NCBI GenBank assembly: GCA_019633425.1
Contig: WSUB01000150.1
Span: forward strand, 1 to 64,000
Length of the DNA stretch: 64,000 nucleotides
Origin: Tulasnella sp. 424
Taxonomy: Eukaryota; Basidiomycota; Agaricomycetes; Cantharellales; Tulasnellaceae
Reading direction: 5' to 3'
Below the pieces are notes generated by a model. That model was not told the DNA's origin, searched no databases, and saw only the letters and a list, made by a program, of their open reading frames with translations. Made by a program: the position numbers and the translations under genes. This document shows, one piece after another, positions 10,618-23,999 of this stretch (the stretch's first letter is position 1; each line of letters opens with the position of its first letter).

Positions 10618-13188
10618 CTACTGCAACCCGTCCTCGACATATGTAAATCGAGAGCACAACGAACGCTGTTCGCGCATATCGAAGAGCTCGTATTCCCAAT
10701 CCGCGCGTTTGTCGAAGTGGACATATAAACGATTGATCCCGACGTCGGCGTTATGGGTAATGAGTGCAGAGCTCTTGCGGCCTTTTATTGTGTATTCGAT
10801 GAATTCGATAATTCTGTTCAAATCGTCCGATGTAAGAGGTTTCTCGTATTCTCCGAATTCACTCCTTTGCGAGGATTCGACTTCTTTTTCCAGAGGGGCG
10901 AAGAGTCGACAGCTGGAAACGAATATGTTGTCTTTTTCCTCGTCATCTATTGACGTGTCAGGGGTGTTCTTCCACACCCAGAGAAGTATTCTTATAATCC
11001 TGGGCTTCACTGGTCGTCTCTCCCACGGCACGGTAGTGGGAATTTGGGGATTGCCCACCATTATGTCAGCAGCAGCATTGATGAAGCGGCCGTTGAGAAG
11101 TTGCTGAGGTGGCGAGGACCCGGAAGTGGAGGGCGTATCGGGACCAGGGTTCGCATCAAGGAAAGCGCGCAACCCGAACACTGCCTCTATCGAGAGCTCG
11201 ACTAATTCCAAGGGTGTTTCTCCCGGATTTGACCCCGTTGTCAAGGGATCCAAATAATCACTGATCAAGTCTGCCACGCCGAGTCCCGCGTTATCCCGAT
11301 CCGATGCTGAAGGCGGAGGAAGTTCCCTGATTTTCCGGAAGCACGCAGTGTACCCCCGTGCAGCGCTTGGTTTTGACTGGGCATTATTTTGAATCGAGGA
11401 GAGAGTTTCACAGCTCCAAAAAATTGCATTTGCTAAAACCTCTGCCAGCTTTTCTCTTTAAATCCGAGCTATTAGCCAGACAAGCAATGCATAATGCAGA
11501 TTCGTGGGACCACTCACTCCTTTTCTCCTATTTCTAGAAGTTCGTCCAATGTGTAGGACGGCCAGAAATGGGTGCTCCCGGGCCCTATAGCTTTAACAAA
11601 TATTGCCCACAAGCCTAGAAGGACATCGGCTGTGTTGCGAGTGCTGGGAGGTAGAATTAACCGCGATAGTTTCGCCCATTGATATTCTCGAATAACCGAA
11701 TCTCTAATCACAATAGTTCCAAGAAAGGAAATATGAAGAATGTATTCCTCATCCTCAGGACCGCGGGCTGCAAACCTAGTGGCGGTACGCTCGAGTACTT
11801 CTAGAAAGGTTTCGCTGAAACTGCTTCCTCTGCGCACGAACAATTCGTGCGGGTTATTTCTCCGGGCATCTTCGGAGGCTTTACGATGCAGATGGCATAA
11901 TGCTAATCCGAAGAGCTCCGCTACCTCTTGATTTCTTGCATTAGGCTGGTCGGACCAAACATCGAGCGCCTCACGGGCCAAGGATAAAAGCCGCTGGGAG
12001 GTTCCGGACTCCTCGAAAGCCAAAACGCACGCCTTTTCATCGAGAGTGCGTATGAACAGCGCCGCAGATAGTTGGTCACTCCGATTAGATGTTGTCTGAA
12101 GGAGCCAGCTTGCGGCTTGTGCGGTCACCATCTGATTGTTTTCCTGCTTGTTATTCGTGTCTTTCCTGGGATGTAGAGATGTTGGCGTGGAGGTGGAGTC
12201 GGAGCCGGAGTCGGGGTCAGGGTCGAGGGAGGAGCGTCGAAGCAAATGCAGGCAACGGCGAGCGGTTATTTCGAAAATTTTCGACACCTGTCCCGACATG
12301 CCTTTGATTATCCGGAGAGCCTTTGCTGGCCGGAGCACACCCCAGAGCGAGTGGAGGGCTTTGGCAATACGTAGCAGTGCGCTCGACGCCGCCGATTGAT
12401 ATGGGCACAGCGGAGAGAGGGCGCCGGCGATAATGGATACGCCCGAGAGGAAGACTCCCAGACCCGAAAATGCAATTACAATGCCTGCCACGGCGGTGTT
12501 GATGGGAAAGAGAAAGAGACCGATACCTGCGAAGAAGAGAATCACTGATAAAAGGAGTAGGTTAGGTAGAAACTTGATCACAGCTTCTAAATGCCATTGC
12601 TCGACTCCATTGAACTTGCGTTGCCGGAACCGAGCCTGTTCCTCCAGTGGGCCGGTTTGCCCGGTTCGGTCGAAGCTTTGCAGCCATTCCTTTGACATCA
12701 TCGCCCCGACAGCCGCAAGTAGACTGCAGCTCAAACTCGCATAGAGTAAACAGTTGACGATGACGGAAGAGGAGTTTGGAGAGAATGGTGGTGAGAGATC
12801 AGCGGACGTCAGAGTGTTGTTGTCTGCCCTCATGACAAGGAGTCGAAGGAGAGTGTTTGTCTCATCTGAGGGGTTAGGAGAGAGGTCGGGCATCGTGATG
12901 GAGATGAATGTGGTGTTGATGGCGGAGAACAGAGCGGCCTGCGATCCCCGCTGGGTCAGTGACCACAGTCGTGAACAATGCCGAGCGCTAAGACCGACTC
13001 ACGAAAATGAGGAGTACATCGAGGTTCCCGTTGAGGTTTGAAGTCATCTTCTTGTCATGGACATCTGCAAGGCGATCGTAGCGTTTCCAAAAGTCGCTTA
13101 TCTGCGCCAACGGCGGTAAGCTTAATGGCGCAAACGGATCGTCGACTGCTTGTCCTGGAGCGGTTTGCTGGGCCGTCTGTCCCTCCAT
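10618..13188 (-). CDS. DUF6535 multi-pass membrane protein, copy C
   Basis: Three exons: 13003-13188, 11518-12938 and 10618-11455, giving 814 aa. Exon 3 stays open from the AAAG acceptor, starting EKLAEVLANAIFWS, through IRILLWVWKNTPDTSIDDEE to the stop at 10618. Upstream of about 11277 there is no ATG in frame, so this exon is read in full only as part of the spliced gene. The acidic linker is DPDPDSGSDSTSTP, shorter than in copy A. The membrane core is the same as in copies A and D. The variable patch in exon 3 reads TTVPWERRPVKPR. Confidence 0.87.
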
Positions 13189-13549
13189 TATTGTGTAGCT
13201 ATTCCGGTTGGGCTTCGGCTGCGGGGGGGTGTCTGAGTGGTGGGAGGCGCGGGGAATGCTGTGTGAACGCCGCATAGCCGGGAGCGTTTGTTTCTCCGAC
13301 GCTAAGTCCGCCCGCCCTGCATGATTGTTCACGGCGGAAAACGAACTCCAACAGCGGAAGGCGAAACTGGCCCGATTCGTCTCAATTTGGATCCTATACC
13401 GGTGGCTAAAGGCTCAACTCGATCACGTTCTTACGCGACATTCACGCCGCATGGAACGCGTGACTGTGTTTCGGTCGGCTTTCAGATATATCTGTGGATG
13501 TACACTAGAGAAACTCATCCTCACAAGCGACGGCGTGCAGGGTGAAAGA

Positions 13550-14050
13550 AGTAGATGATCCTATTGATAACTTTCTCCCATATCTTCATCTCCGTCAACG
13601 CGTCGTCTGCTTGTTCAGCAGGAAACCTGACGGGGCCACCGCCGGCCCTTTCCTCTACTTGCTTGTCGAGCACCACGGCTCCATCGTCCCAGAAGACGAG
13701 AGGATCGCTAACTCTGAATTTGAAATTGCAATGCATCAGACGCATGATGAGAGCCTGTCATTGTGCCAAAACCTACCTGTCATGGGCCGATTTCTCGGGG
13801 TCCGTCACGAGGCAAAACAACAGCTATCAACAGGCGCACCCATCACTTTATCATCATACTCTGCTACCAAAGCTGCAACCCGCTGTCCGTCTTCCCCTGG
13901 TGCTCCAACTTGCTTCGGCGGTCTCAATTTCCCGATCCGAATGAGGTAACCTCGATTTGCCGTTGAGATAAAGTGATATGGTCGTCGACATGCAGTGGGC
14001 ACCCAGGACACTTGAGGGGTTCGACTGGAAGGAGCGCACGCGCCGTACTA
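13550..14050 (-). pseudogene. SEH1 3'-part remnant
   Basis: The best preserved of the spacer remnants. The last-exon region lies at about 13600-13715 and exon 5 at about 13855-14045, where minus-strand fragments such as LRPPKQVGAPGEDGQ survive in one frame and the preceding block in another. Frame shifts and a destroyed exon 6 show it is not functional. Confidence 0.7.
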
Positions 14051-14224
14051 GAAGAAGACCTTAGTCATGCGGCCGTGCTAGCTGCTCGAAGCACTTGTAA
14101 CACGAAAGGGGTGTGAGGAAAACGCGTCTTGGCAGGAGTTGGAGACTCACAAGCAATGGACCAGCGGGTGAACGCGACACGAGTGGACACCGAGGTCGGA
14201 GGCAGATCAAGCCAACCCTGAGGC

Positions 14225-14599
14225 TGGAGTTCTTAACGTGCGCGGACGCTTTTAATGATCAAAAGCTAGTCCTCATTGGATGAGAGTGAGGACAGGAACA
14301 CCAGAAGGGAGGAGGAATGGGTGGTGGTCGGATGAAATTGGAATCGTGTTAAGCGCGGTTCGATTGGGACTGGAACCTCGATTTCGAACGAGACTGGCGT
14401 GCCGAGAAGAACTACCTATGACGCCCTCCGTCCGTCACTGAACCACAGACCCTCATGATCGAGACCGCCAAGGTTTTACATATTCTATTTCACCAAAGCT
14501 CGCAAGCGCAGTAGAGTCCTGGCTACAAAGACGAAGTAACACAACAGACGTTCTATGATTCTTCGCGACACACTATGTACACTACGAGTCACTAAGCAG
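14225..14599. repeat. Spacer repeat downstream of copy D
   Basis: More than 300 bp almost identical to 6311-6671, although the coding third exons of copies B and D next to them differ clearly. See the findings. Confidence 0.75.
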
Positions 14600-17171
14600 C
14601 TACTGCAACCCGTCCTCGACATATGTAAATCGAGAGCACAACGAACGCTGTTCGCGCATGTCGAAGAGCTCGTATTCCCAATCCGCGCGTTTGTCGAAGT
14701 GGACATATAAACGATTGATCCCGACGTCGGCGTTACAGGTCATGAATGCAGAGCTCTTTCGGTCTTTCATAATATATTCGATGAATTCGATGATCCTATT
14801 CAAATCATCGGGTTTAAGAGGTTTATCATCTTCTTCGAATTCACCCCTTTGGGTAAATTCAACTTCTTTCTCCAGAGGGGCGAAGAGTCGACAGCTAGAA
14901 ACAAATATGTCGTCTTTTCCCTCGCCATCGATTGACGTGTCAGGACTGTTCTTCCACACCCAGAGAAGTATTCTTATAATACTGGGCTTGATCGTTCGGC
15001 TCTCCGAGTCCCCCCACCAGCCGGATAATTGGGTATTGTCCAGCAATATAACAGTAAGGACATCGATGAAGCGGTGGTTTAGAGATTGCTGAGATGGTGG
15101 GTGTCCGGAAGTGGAGGACTCATCTGGACTAGGGTTCGTGTCAAGGAAAAAGCGCAACGCAAGTACTGCCTCTATCGAGAGCTCGACTAATTCCAAGTGG
15201 GTTTCTCCAAGACTTGACCCCATTGTCAAGGGATCAAAATACTTCTTTATCAAATCTGCTAAACCGAATGCCGCTTGACCCCGATTGTATTCTGAAGACG
15301 GAGGAAGTTCCCTGGCTTTGCGCAAGCACGCAGTGTACCCCTGCGCGGCACTTAGGTTTGATTGGACATCATTTTGAACCAGGGAGAGGGTTTCGTAGCT
15401 CCAATAAATTGCGCTTTCTAAAGCACCTGCCAACTTTTCTCTAAAAATCCGAGCTATTAGCCATACACGGAATGCGTGATGCGGATTCGCCGGACAACTC
15501 ACTTGTTTTCTCCTATTTCTAGGAGTCCCTCCAATGTGTAAGACTCGAGACGCCATTTTCCACCTATGAGTGGAACAAGAGTTGCCCACAGGTGTAGAAG
15601 AACATCGGACATGTTGCGAGTGCTGAGAGGTAAAAATAGGCGCGATAGTTTCGCCCATTGATATTCTCTAATAAACGAATCTGTGATTATAATGGTAGAA
15701 ATAAAGGCGATATGGAGAATGTATTCCTCATTTTCAGGACCGCGGGCTACAAATTTGGTGGCGGTACGCTCGAGTACTTCCAGGAAGGTTTCGCTGAAGC
15801 TGCTTCCTCTGCGCACGCCTAATTCGAGCGAGTTATTTCCCCGGGTACCATCTTCGGAGGGCTGACGATGCAGATGGCATAATGCTAATCCGAAGAGCTC
15901 CGCTACCTCTTGATTTCTTGCATTAGGTTGGCTATGCCAAACATCGAGCGCCTCGGAGGCTAGGGACAAAAGCCGTTGGGAGGTTCCGGACTCCTCGAAA
16001 GCCAAAACGCACGCCTGTTCATCGAGAGTGCGTATGAACAGCGCCGTAGATAGTTGGTCACTGCGATTTGATGTTGTCTGAAGAAGCCAGCTTGCGGCTT
16101 GTGCGGTCACCATCTGATTGTTTTCCTGCTTGTTATTCGTGTCTTTCCCGGGATGTAGAGATGTTGGCGTGGAGGTGGAGTCGGAGCCGGAGCCGGGGAC
16201 AGGGTCGGGGGAGGAGCGTCGAAGCAAATGTAAGCAACGGCGAGCGGTTATTTCGAAAATTTTCGACACCCGTCCCGGCATGCTTTTGACTATCCGGAGA
16301 GCCTTTGCTGGCCAGAGCGCACCCCAGAGCGAGTGGAGAGCTCTGGCAATACGTAGCAATGCGCTCGACGCCGCCGATTGATATGGACACAGCGGAGAGA
16401 GGGCGCCGGCGATGATGGATACGCCCGAGAGGAAGACTCCCAGGCCCGAAAATGCAATTACAATTCCTGCCACGGCGGTGTTGATGGGAAAGAGAAAGAG
16501 ACCGATACCTGCGAAGAAGAGAATCACTGATAAAAGGAGTAGGTTAGGTAGAAACTTGATCACAGCTTCTAAATGCCATCGCTCGACTCCATTGAACTTG
16601 CGCTGCCGGAACCGAGCCTGTTCCTCTAGTGGACCGGTTTGCCCGGTTCGGTCGAAGCTTTGCAGCCATTCCTTTGACATCATCGCCCCGACAGCCGCAA
16701 GTAGACTGCAGCTCAAACTCGCATAGAGTAAACAGTTGACGATGACGGAAGAGGAGTTTGGAGAGAAAGGTGGTGAGAGATCAGCGGACGTCAGAGTGTT
16801 GTTGTCTGCCCTCATGACAAGGAGTCGAAGGAGAGTGTTTGTCTCATCTGAGGGGTTAGGAGAGAGGTCGGGCATCGTGATGGAGATGAATGTGGTGTTG
16901 ATAGCGGAGAACAGAGCGGCCTGGGATCCACCGCTGGGTCAGTGACTACAGTCGTGAACAATGCTGAGCGCTAAGCCCGACTCACGAAAATGAGGAGTAC
17001 ATCGAGGTTCCCGTTAAGGTTTGAAGTCATCTTCTTGTCATGGATATCTGCGAGGCGATCGTAGCGTTTCCAAAAGTCGCTTATCTGCGCCAACGGCGGT
17101 AAGCGTAATGGCGCAAACGGATCGTCGACTGCTTGTCCTGGAGCGGTTTGCTGGGCTGTCTGTCCCTCCAT
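14600..17171 (-). CDS. DUF6535 multi-pass membrane protein, copy D
   Basis: Three exons: 16986-17171, 15503-16920 and 14600-15440, giving 814 aa. The second intron has no stop in the exon 3 frame, so an unspliced frame runs on upstream. Conserved splice positions and the family pattern place the real acceptor at TTTTTAG (15441-15442). Membrane core as in copy C. Linker is DPVPGSGSDSTSTP. The variable patch in exon 3 is the longest of the array (SGWWGDSESRTIKPS). The tail of exon 2 ends with EGLLEIGENK. Confidence 0.86.
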
Positions 17172-17639
17172 TATTGTCTGACTATTCCGGTTGCTGCGTG
17201 GGCTTCGGCTGCTGGCGGGTGTCTGAGCGGTGGGAGAGGAGAATGCCAGTGCACGTGCAAGCCGCATGGCCGGAAGACTGCGACAAACAAACTTCTACAG
17301 CGGAAGGGGGGGACTGGCCCGATTCGTCTCATGTTGGGTCGTATACCTATAGCTAACCGCCCAACTCGATCACGTTCTTAAGCTGAAAGGTGACATCCAA
17401 GTCAACGCCACGAAGTTGGCTGTGTTTCACTTGGCTTTCACATATATTTGAGGGGACTAGATTGGTGTGCCTGGGAGCCACCCTGATGCTGTCAGCGAAC
17501 CACCTGGCTCGTACCCAGGCGCTACGTTGGGGATATCTAACTCCGTGGGACGGGGGGGGACGTGGTGAGCACTGGACTCGGAGGTTGTGTTTATGTTCGT
17601 AGTGTCGTTGAATGTTGATTGGTTGGTGGGAGGGCGCGT

Positions 17640-17900
17640 CAAATATCCCCATGTACAGAAAATCTCCCCGTTGTCTCACTGACCAATCACAGAGCAAGAG
17701 GCGGTCACGGAGGATGCACCCAGTATCGCTTGACGATGGGCGCGTGTGCGAACCGAGGTAGGTCAGTATAACAACCGACGGCGACACTCCAGGCTTCCCT
17801 TGCTCACATTCTTTGGCCATAGCCTCGCCCAGTCTCCATATCGTACTCCTGTCGGGATGAGAGCGGATTAAACTCCTGTTCACGCAAAACCCCACATGAT
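17640..17900 (-). pseudogene. SEH1 5'-part remnant (exons 2-3)
   Basis: Aligns with 500-740, which is itself a SEH1 remnant, and with SEH1 exons 2 and 3. The minus strand retains HPDRSTIWRLGEAM near 17830-17880 and the start of the exon 3 region near 17690-17740. Frame broken. Confidence 0.6.
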
Positions 17901-18713
17901 GAACCACCTCTGCTTTTGATTTTTATGATTTCGGTTGGTCGGGCGTGGTTGGCTCTCTTTGTGATCCATGGGAGACCCTTTCAGTCGGGTTTGTTTTCCG
18001 TCGACAGATATTTCTCCAGCGAACTCGCAAGACCGTGTCGTCGCCCTCACCTGCGACAAATCCTCCTCTCGCTTCCTTGTGCTTCTAATTTACCATGGCC
18101 ACCAACGGAGGCCTTCTTCAAATAATGTCTTCCAGCAGCAGTCGTTGCAGGCCATAGTCCAAGCACCGACGGGGCCAACCGACCCGAACCTCGCCGCCTT
18201 GGCGAGCAGATGGCACTCTCTCTCCCGGACTCCCAGTATTTTCTGCCATAAAAACAATGACGAGATAAGGTATCACGAGCCAAGAGCGTAGCAAAGAGAA
18301 CCGGCTTAAGGCTTTGGTGTAGCGGTCGAGATTCGAAGTAGCTACGCGCTTTAGGATTTCCACGCCACATGCCCGTTTTGAGTCGAGTCATGGATGCGAG
18401 TGATGCTAACATATTCGTATTGGGTACGCAAAACCGAAGACAATAAATATTTCCGCCAAGAGAAAGATGAGGGCCATAGTTATCTAGGTGATGGTGTCTA
18501 AGGTAAGCAAAAACAAGAACAGAAAGCGATATGGTTGCCCGAGCTGATATTCAATCGAATCAATAAGGGGGGAAAAGTTCATGATGACGGGTTGTGGGGT
18601 TGACCACTTTGCGGGAATGTTGAGAACAGGCCAAGATCTGACATCCAGCTCAAGCTACCAGCGACAAAAATCAGTCCGTGTATCGAGATTGATATTCGTC
18701 AGGGGGTAAATAC
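17901..18713. other. Spacer without recognised gene
   Basis: Open frames up to 121 codons on either strand have no recognisable motif. A conserved ATG context near 18095 (ACCATGGCC) is followed only by a short frame, and nothing in it could be assigned. The 3' flank of the transcription factor gene ends here. Confidence 0.35.
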
Positions 18714-21700
18714 TCACTCGCTCATACTTCCCATTCCGCCCTGATCTTGCTGGGCAGGCACCTCGTTTTCAAATGATCCCAGCAGCTCATGGAAAAGGCT
18801 GTTGGGCGACATCGCATCGCTTAGTGCCTGATGTCCTGGCAGCAAGCCTGGGACCCCTCCGCTGCGTCCGGCGATGTGGAAGCTCTCAAAAGAGGAATCA
18901 AACCCCGACATCATCGGAGGGTTGAAGTGTGAGTCCCACTGCATATTCGTCAGCCCGGCAGTTCCTGCGGGATTTGGCACTCCGAAGGCGGAAGCGATGT
19001 TCGGCTGTTGCATGGCTTGTAGGGGACACATGCTGGCAAACTGCTGCTTCTGCATTGATGGCCCGGCACGCGACGGCGAATGCTGCGGCACAGTAAGCAG
19101 AGGCGTGCCCAAGCTCCGCGAAGGCGACGTCGAGGATTGCGCAGCCAGAGATAGATTGCACGGAGAATTGGAAGTGTACGAAGAAGGGGATGCTACAAAC
19201 GTCGACGATGCGTCATCCTCTTCTCGATTACGTTTCCTTGTGGTGTCCGGCGGGGTCGACGTGTGTTCGGGAAGTGGAACTTCGTTGAAGGATGCGAGCT
19301 CGGTCAGAATATCACTATAGGGTCCAAGGGCATTGTCAGTCCGAATTGCAACTGGTGGTCAGCAAACGGTTCGCATACCACAGTTTCCCAGCAGGATACC
19401 ATCTAACGGCCCAGAGAGCGGTCAGCAATGCCAGGTGGTGGATCCGAAGCGTGTTGGACTCACTTATTTTCAGCGTTATGTAGAACTTTGATACATCGTT
19501 GCACATCTGCCGCCTGGCTTGACACGTCTACGTTCAGTTTAGTCTTCTTCACTCCCCAGATACTGATCAGAAGGATGGTTCCCGCCTGGAAGGCTATGAT
19601 GTAGAGCAACGGAGTAATCTCTACGCCCTTCTTCATCCAAGTCTCTAGAATGTGACTGACAGATCGAGCTGCGTTTGTGCATATCGCCAGGGATGGGAAT
19701 GCGAGTGGGGAGGAGTTGTTTCCGGTGAGGGCAGGAATGAAGGGTCGGTGAATCGTGATCTGCACGTAGTGGTAGGTGACCCTCAGAATAGCAGCTTGCA
19801 CAAAGAACGTCGGGTCCTCGATATTCGGATCCCAGATCACTAGGGTGCAGGACGTGGATTAGGACTGGGCGTTGGGACGGCGCGGTAACCAACTTACAGT
19901 GGTCAGGAATGTTATCAAGCCAAGAGTTAAGCGCGCTGTCGAGCTCAGCCACTGAAATTCTGGCGTTAGCTTGGATAGTCGAGAATGAAATCTGGAAAGA
20001 GGGATACCTGTACGAGACTCCCACTCTGGGCCAACGAAACCAAGGTGAACCTTCGACTTGTTGATCGAGTACACTGTTCGGGTAGCGTAAGCCAAGATCC
20101 CTTGGAGTTTGCAGTACTGGGTGAATGCGGCTAATTTCGATGGCTAGTAAAAGGAGTATGCCGTGAGCTCTGGAAGGTCGAACCGAGAGCGGAAGCGTAC
20201 TTTGTCGGCAGGTTGCTTCCACTCCTTTTTCTCTTCATCATAATACTCATCGTCGACCTCGAGAGGCAAATCTGCGTCGATACTGAGCAAGGAACGTCAG
20301 ATAATCGATCCACAAGCTCCCTGTGGTTGAAACTAACTCTTCATCAAATGCCGCAATGGGACGGCCGAGACCTGAGGAGTGGGATCGTTAGAATGCCACT
20401 ACAGGCGTAATAAAGTCTGCCACGACGCACCTGCACTAGTCACTCGATCTAATGCCACGAGGGACCTGAATGTGTATCGGTGGGGTTAACATCAGCCCCA
20501 GTTACGCTCAAAACACGTCATACGCACCAGAAAGCGCGTTTCCATAGCTGATTCTCGAATGGGTGGTCTGGGCCATATACCTGAAGCAATATTAAGCGGT
20601 CTGCACGTGTCTGTCAGCGCCTAGGTAGGCTGCGACTCACCTTCTCTCGATGAGCGCCAATATCCTGCGCGAATCTCAAACCGATCCCCGCAATAAGCCA
20701 TGAGGAGTGAGGTGCACTAGTCCCGTACAAATAAATGGCAGAGAGGGCTGTTGACTGCAGATCGGAGAGGCCAGCGGGGGAAAGGATCGGCCCTGAGGAG
20801 AGATTATGAGCGTTAAGTGGGCGGGTTGAGCTAAACCGACAGGACAACTTACTCTTTAGTGAGACGATTTGCGTGAAGTACTTCCACCCAGCCGAGTTCC
20901 ACTCCACTCCGCTACCGTCCTCACTAGGAAGACAGACTCTTTCGTCGTCGGAGAAGCGTGCTCCTATAGCGCACACGCCCAGAAGAACTCGGGCAAAGTT
21001 GATGTCGTTCCTGTGTCGATTCTCTCTGCGTTGCTTTTCCAGTGTGGGACGATGAACGACTGGGAACAAGACCATAATCGTCTTGAAGCAGAGTTCAATT
21101 AGTTCGTCCATTAGGTCATCTGGAGGGAACGTTAATGAATCGAGTGGCGGGGGAGCGTTGTAGATCCATTCCCACTAAAATAATCAGACCACATTCAGAA
21201 CTGGACTGCGGATATTGGTGAGACACTGGCGGTATTACATACAGGACTGGGTCTCCAGAACTTGGGTCGTAGATTAAAGATTCGAGCCGGGGCATCCGAC
21301 GCCGAGCCGGTGACTTGATCCTTGAGGTTCATTGCTACCTGAATGAGTGTGACGCCAGAGGACTTAAGACGGCGTGTATCGATGAAATGGGGGGCGGGTT
21401 AGCATGCCCGATCTCCGGTAGTAGTGGAGTTGCGGAAAAGAAGACGGGCTCTGTGGACTACTGCCTCACCTTCCCGTGGAACCGTTTATGGAAGTGCGTG
21501 ATTTTGAGTTGGTCCAAACGTGTCTCGATATGCTTTGTGAGGCTACCAGTCTGAGTCGTATAGTTTTGTTCGTTGTCCGAGTCCATCTCGGTGCAATCCA
21601 AGTCCAAAGTGGTCTCCTCCAACGAATTCGGATGAGGAAGCATGCCACGGCCTAGAGTTTCCTCAGGTAGACCCAGATGCTTGATGAAGGGATTCCCTAG

Positions 21701-22518
21701 GGTTGGAGACGGGGGCAACGTCGGTATGGAGCTGGAAGCTCTTGTCGGAGGTCGCATCAAGGTGCCCGAAGATTGGCGAGTTCCACCCCTCGAATATCGG
21801 CTCCCTTTCACGGTGGCCCAGTTCTCCTTTGTGAAAGCTGGTCCAATCTCATCGTCGAGATTCGTGTCGGGCGCGAGCTAAGCGTAAGTCGCGAAAGGTC
21901 AGCCGAGATCGTTAAATTTAGTATACCGGGGCCCAGGTATGCCAAGACAACGGAACCGAGAAACGTACTGCCAGAACAAGTTGCTCCAAGAGGTGACAGC
22001 GCTCTTCCAGGTCATCAATGTAACTACGCGCGTCGCGTGCCCTGGAGGTCAGTTTCGGGCGCCGAGAGCCCCAAAGGTCAAAGCTACTTACCCCTTGGGC
22101 GGGCCACGCTTCTTGGCGCCTTCAACAAATGTACATTCTAAGGAGGCTCATGGCACGTCAGAGCGGTTACATTCAGGATGCTGCCGAGTCCGAACGCACT
22201 GAGCTTGTTGGTGACACAGTGGCTACAACGCGTTCCTGGCTGCGAGTGTGCGTCGCACCTAATCTTCTTTCTTCGGCAGACGTCGCATGCTCTGGCAAGA
22301 CAAAAGCGAAAGGGGAGAAACCAATGGTCAAATTCCCGAACGAATGTTGCTGACAGACGAGTTGCGTAGTCCAAGGAGAGGGGGTGGGGAATGAATCCAG
22401 GCTTAGTGTTTATGTACCTCATGAGCTTGCGTCGCTTAGAATCTCCGTTCCCGGCTGCATGAGAGAGATCATGTAATCCCCCATCGTCCAAGTCCTGTAG
22501 ATCATCGTCCGAAGACAT
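18714..22518 (-). CDS. Zn2Cys6 fungal-specific transcription factor
   Basis: A gene of about fifteen exons. The first three are 22418-22518, 22200-22291 and 22092-22137. Spliced together they give CDVCRRKKIRC, TRCSHC and KLKC, a complete Cys6 binuclear zinc cluster (C-x2-C-x6-C-x9-C-x2-C-x6-C), followed by TFVEGAKKRGPPKG and a short predicted coiled segment. Later exons encode FHGKSSGVTLIQVAMNLK, the Fungal_trans regulatory core (LFPVVHRPTLEK, GVCAIGARFSDD, AGIGLRFAQDIGAHREK, LGRPIAAFDEE) and a Ser/Pro/Gln-rich C-terminus likely to activate transcription. It is nuclear. Targets cannot be read from the sequence. The final GAG-TGA also forms a GTGAGT donor, so a further 3' exon is possible. Confidence 0.85.
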
Positions 22519-23168
22519 TGCTGTGCTTGAGTCTCTGGAGGGACTTTAGAGGTGGAGTGCAGGTAGTGGTTGAAGTAAGATGGAGGTCAGTTGAAATTGG
22601 AACGTGGAAGACGACAATTATATTTATTTGTACCCAAATGACACAACAGTGAGAGTCTTCGGCTCCGAGCCTCAGGGACCCAATGAGGAAGTCAAAATGG
22701 CATGATCACCCCGATCCTGCCGCCAGCCGCGTCAGTGTCACACGCCCGCCGTAGGTGGACCCCTTCGCAGTCCGCAGACGGACATTCGGGCTCTCGGACC
22801 ACTTGAAACGCTTGGCAGACTCCCCCTGACTCCTGCTTCTACTATTACTACTACGGTAACCAGTCCTGAATACCTGTTCAACCCGCAGTCCGCAAGCGCC
22901 AGCTTTGAAGAGGGAATTTTGTTTCATGTAGATCATTGGTGGGGATGATATTCGTGGGATTCGCTCCACCATTCAACGGAATGACCAATGGCTGTTCAAC
23001 ACATGTAAGCCTGCAAACTTGGTGCGGTCAGTTGCCCTGATTAGTGATCAACTCCCCGAGCCCTACTCAGCCTATCTAATCCACCACCTATGACATGCTG
23101 CACTTCATCTAAGCGAGATACTTCTGCTGACACGATGCCCACATCCAGTGTTCAGAAAAGCTCCGATG
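22519..23168. other. Upstream region of the transcription factor gene
   Basis: No gene recognised. An 88-codon minus-strand frame (22706-22972) is rich in Arg/Ser and has no recognised domain. It probably contains the transcription factor promoter. Confidence 0.35.
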
Positions 23169-23704
23169 GGTGAAGAAATCCAGATTGTTCCAAATGGAAA
23201 TTCTTAAAATTTGAATGTCTATAAATTCAACTCTAACTTACCCAGACAAAATACTATATTTTCGAAATTCACCTTTAATGGCCTCACATAGCCTTGCATT
23301 CACTGCGTTGGCTTTTGACCGTGGACTTCACCGCAACTCCAGTCGCTTCCTCAGTCTCGTTAAGCGACAAGAGATGAAATGTGAAGCTCATGAAAATGAC
23401 AAGGGGTGAACAACAAGCAAGATTGGGCGAATTGTAACAGAATGATAGCAAAAGGTGAAAGGCTATGAGCAGCGTGCAGAAGGCAACGCTCGAAATGCGC
23501 GTAGTAAACGTAAACGGTGCGAGGCGGATAGTGAGGGTACTTGGTGACAGGTTGGTTAAGAATCGTGACAGGGAGCGGCTACTAGCGCTGGATTTCTTGA
23601 GGCCATGCGAGGCCAATCCAGACAAACTTCATTCGAGAAAATGGATTTTCAAATTTTAAGAATTTCAATTTTAGTTTCCCCTGAACGATTTGGATTTTCT
23701 CACC
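23169..23704. mobile_element. 536-bp inverted-repeat (MITE-like) element
   Basis: The left end begins GGTGAAGAAATCC and the right end is the complement of GGTGAGAAAATCC. The similarity continues inward for about 50 bp with gaps, including a perfect 19-bp inverted match (GAAATTCTTAAAATTTGAA at about 23197 and its complement at about 23649). The interior is AT-rich and has no transposase-like frame. No clear target-site duplication is visible, so the outer boundary or element class is uncertain. Confidence 0.6.
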
Positions 23705-23999
23705 GGTCTCGAAGACTCGTCGCTCGCGCACCATTAGTCTTCGGCGACATTCGACCCCGCGTGCTACCGGTGAATAGAGTCACTAGACCTGTCGGAAGGA
23801 ACATGGAATGATTACCTAATCCACCATAGCATGACCACGTCACGGTGTCATGAAACACCTTGGGGAGTGGGGCTGCCCCGAAAAGTATTCCATAGCACTT
23901 ATTGGAGAGCTCCAACCCAGGAACTTTAACAACATCGAAGGAGGAACCAGCTCGATAAGTGGTCTTGGGTCTCTACACGCCGTCAACTCCCCGTCACGT

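Noticed and set aside
15441..15658. Longer exon 3 of DUF6535 copy D starting upstream of 15440
   Set aside because: The intron merely lacks a stop in that frame; the upstream part is an out-of-frame reading of exon 2.
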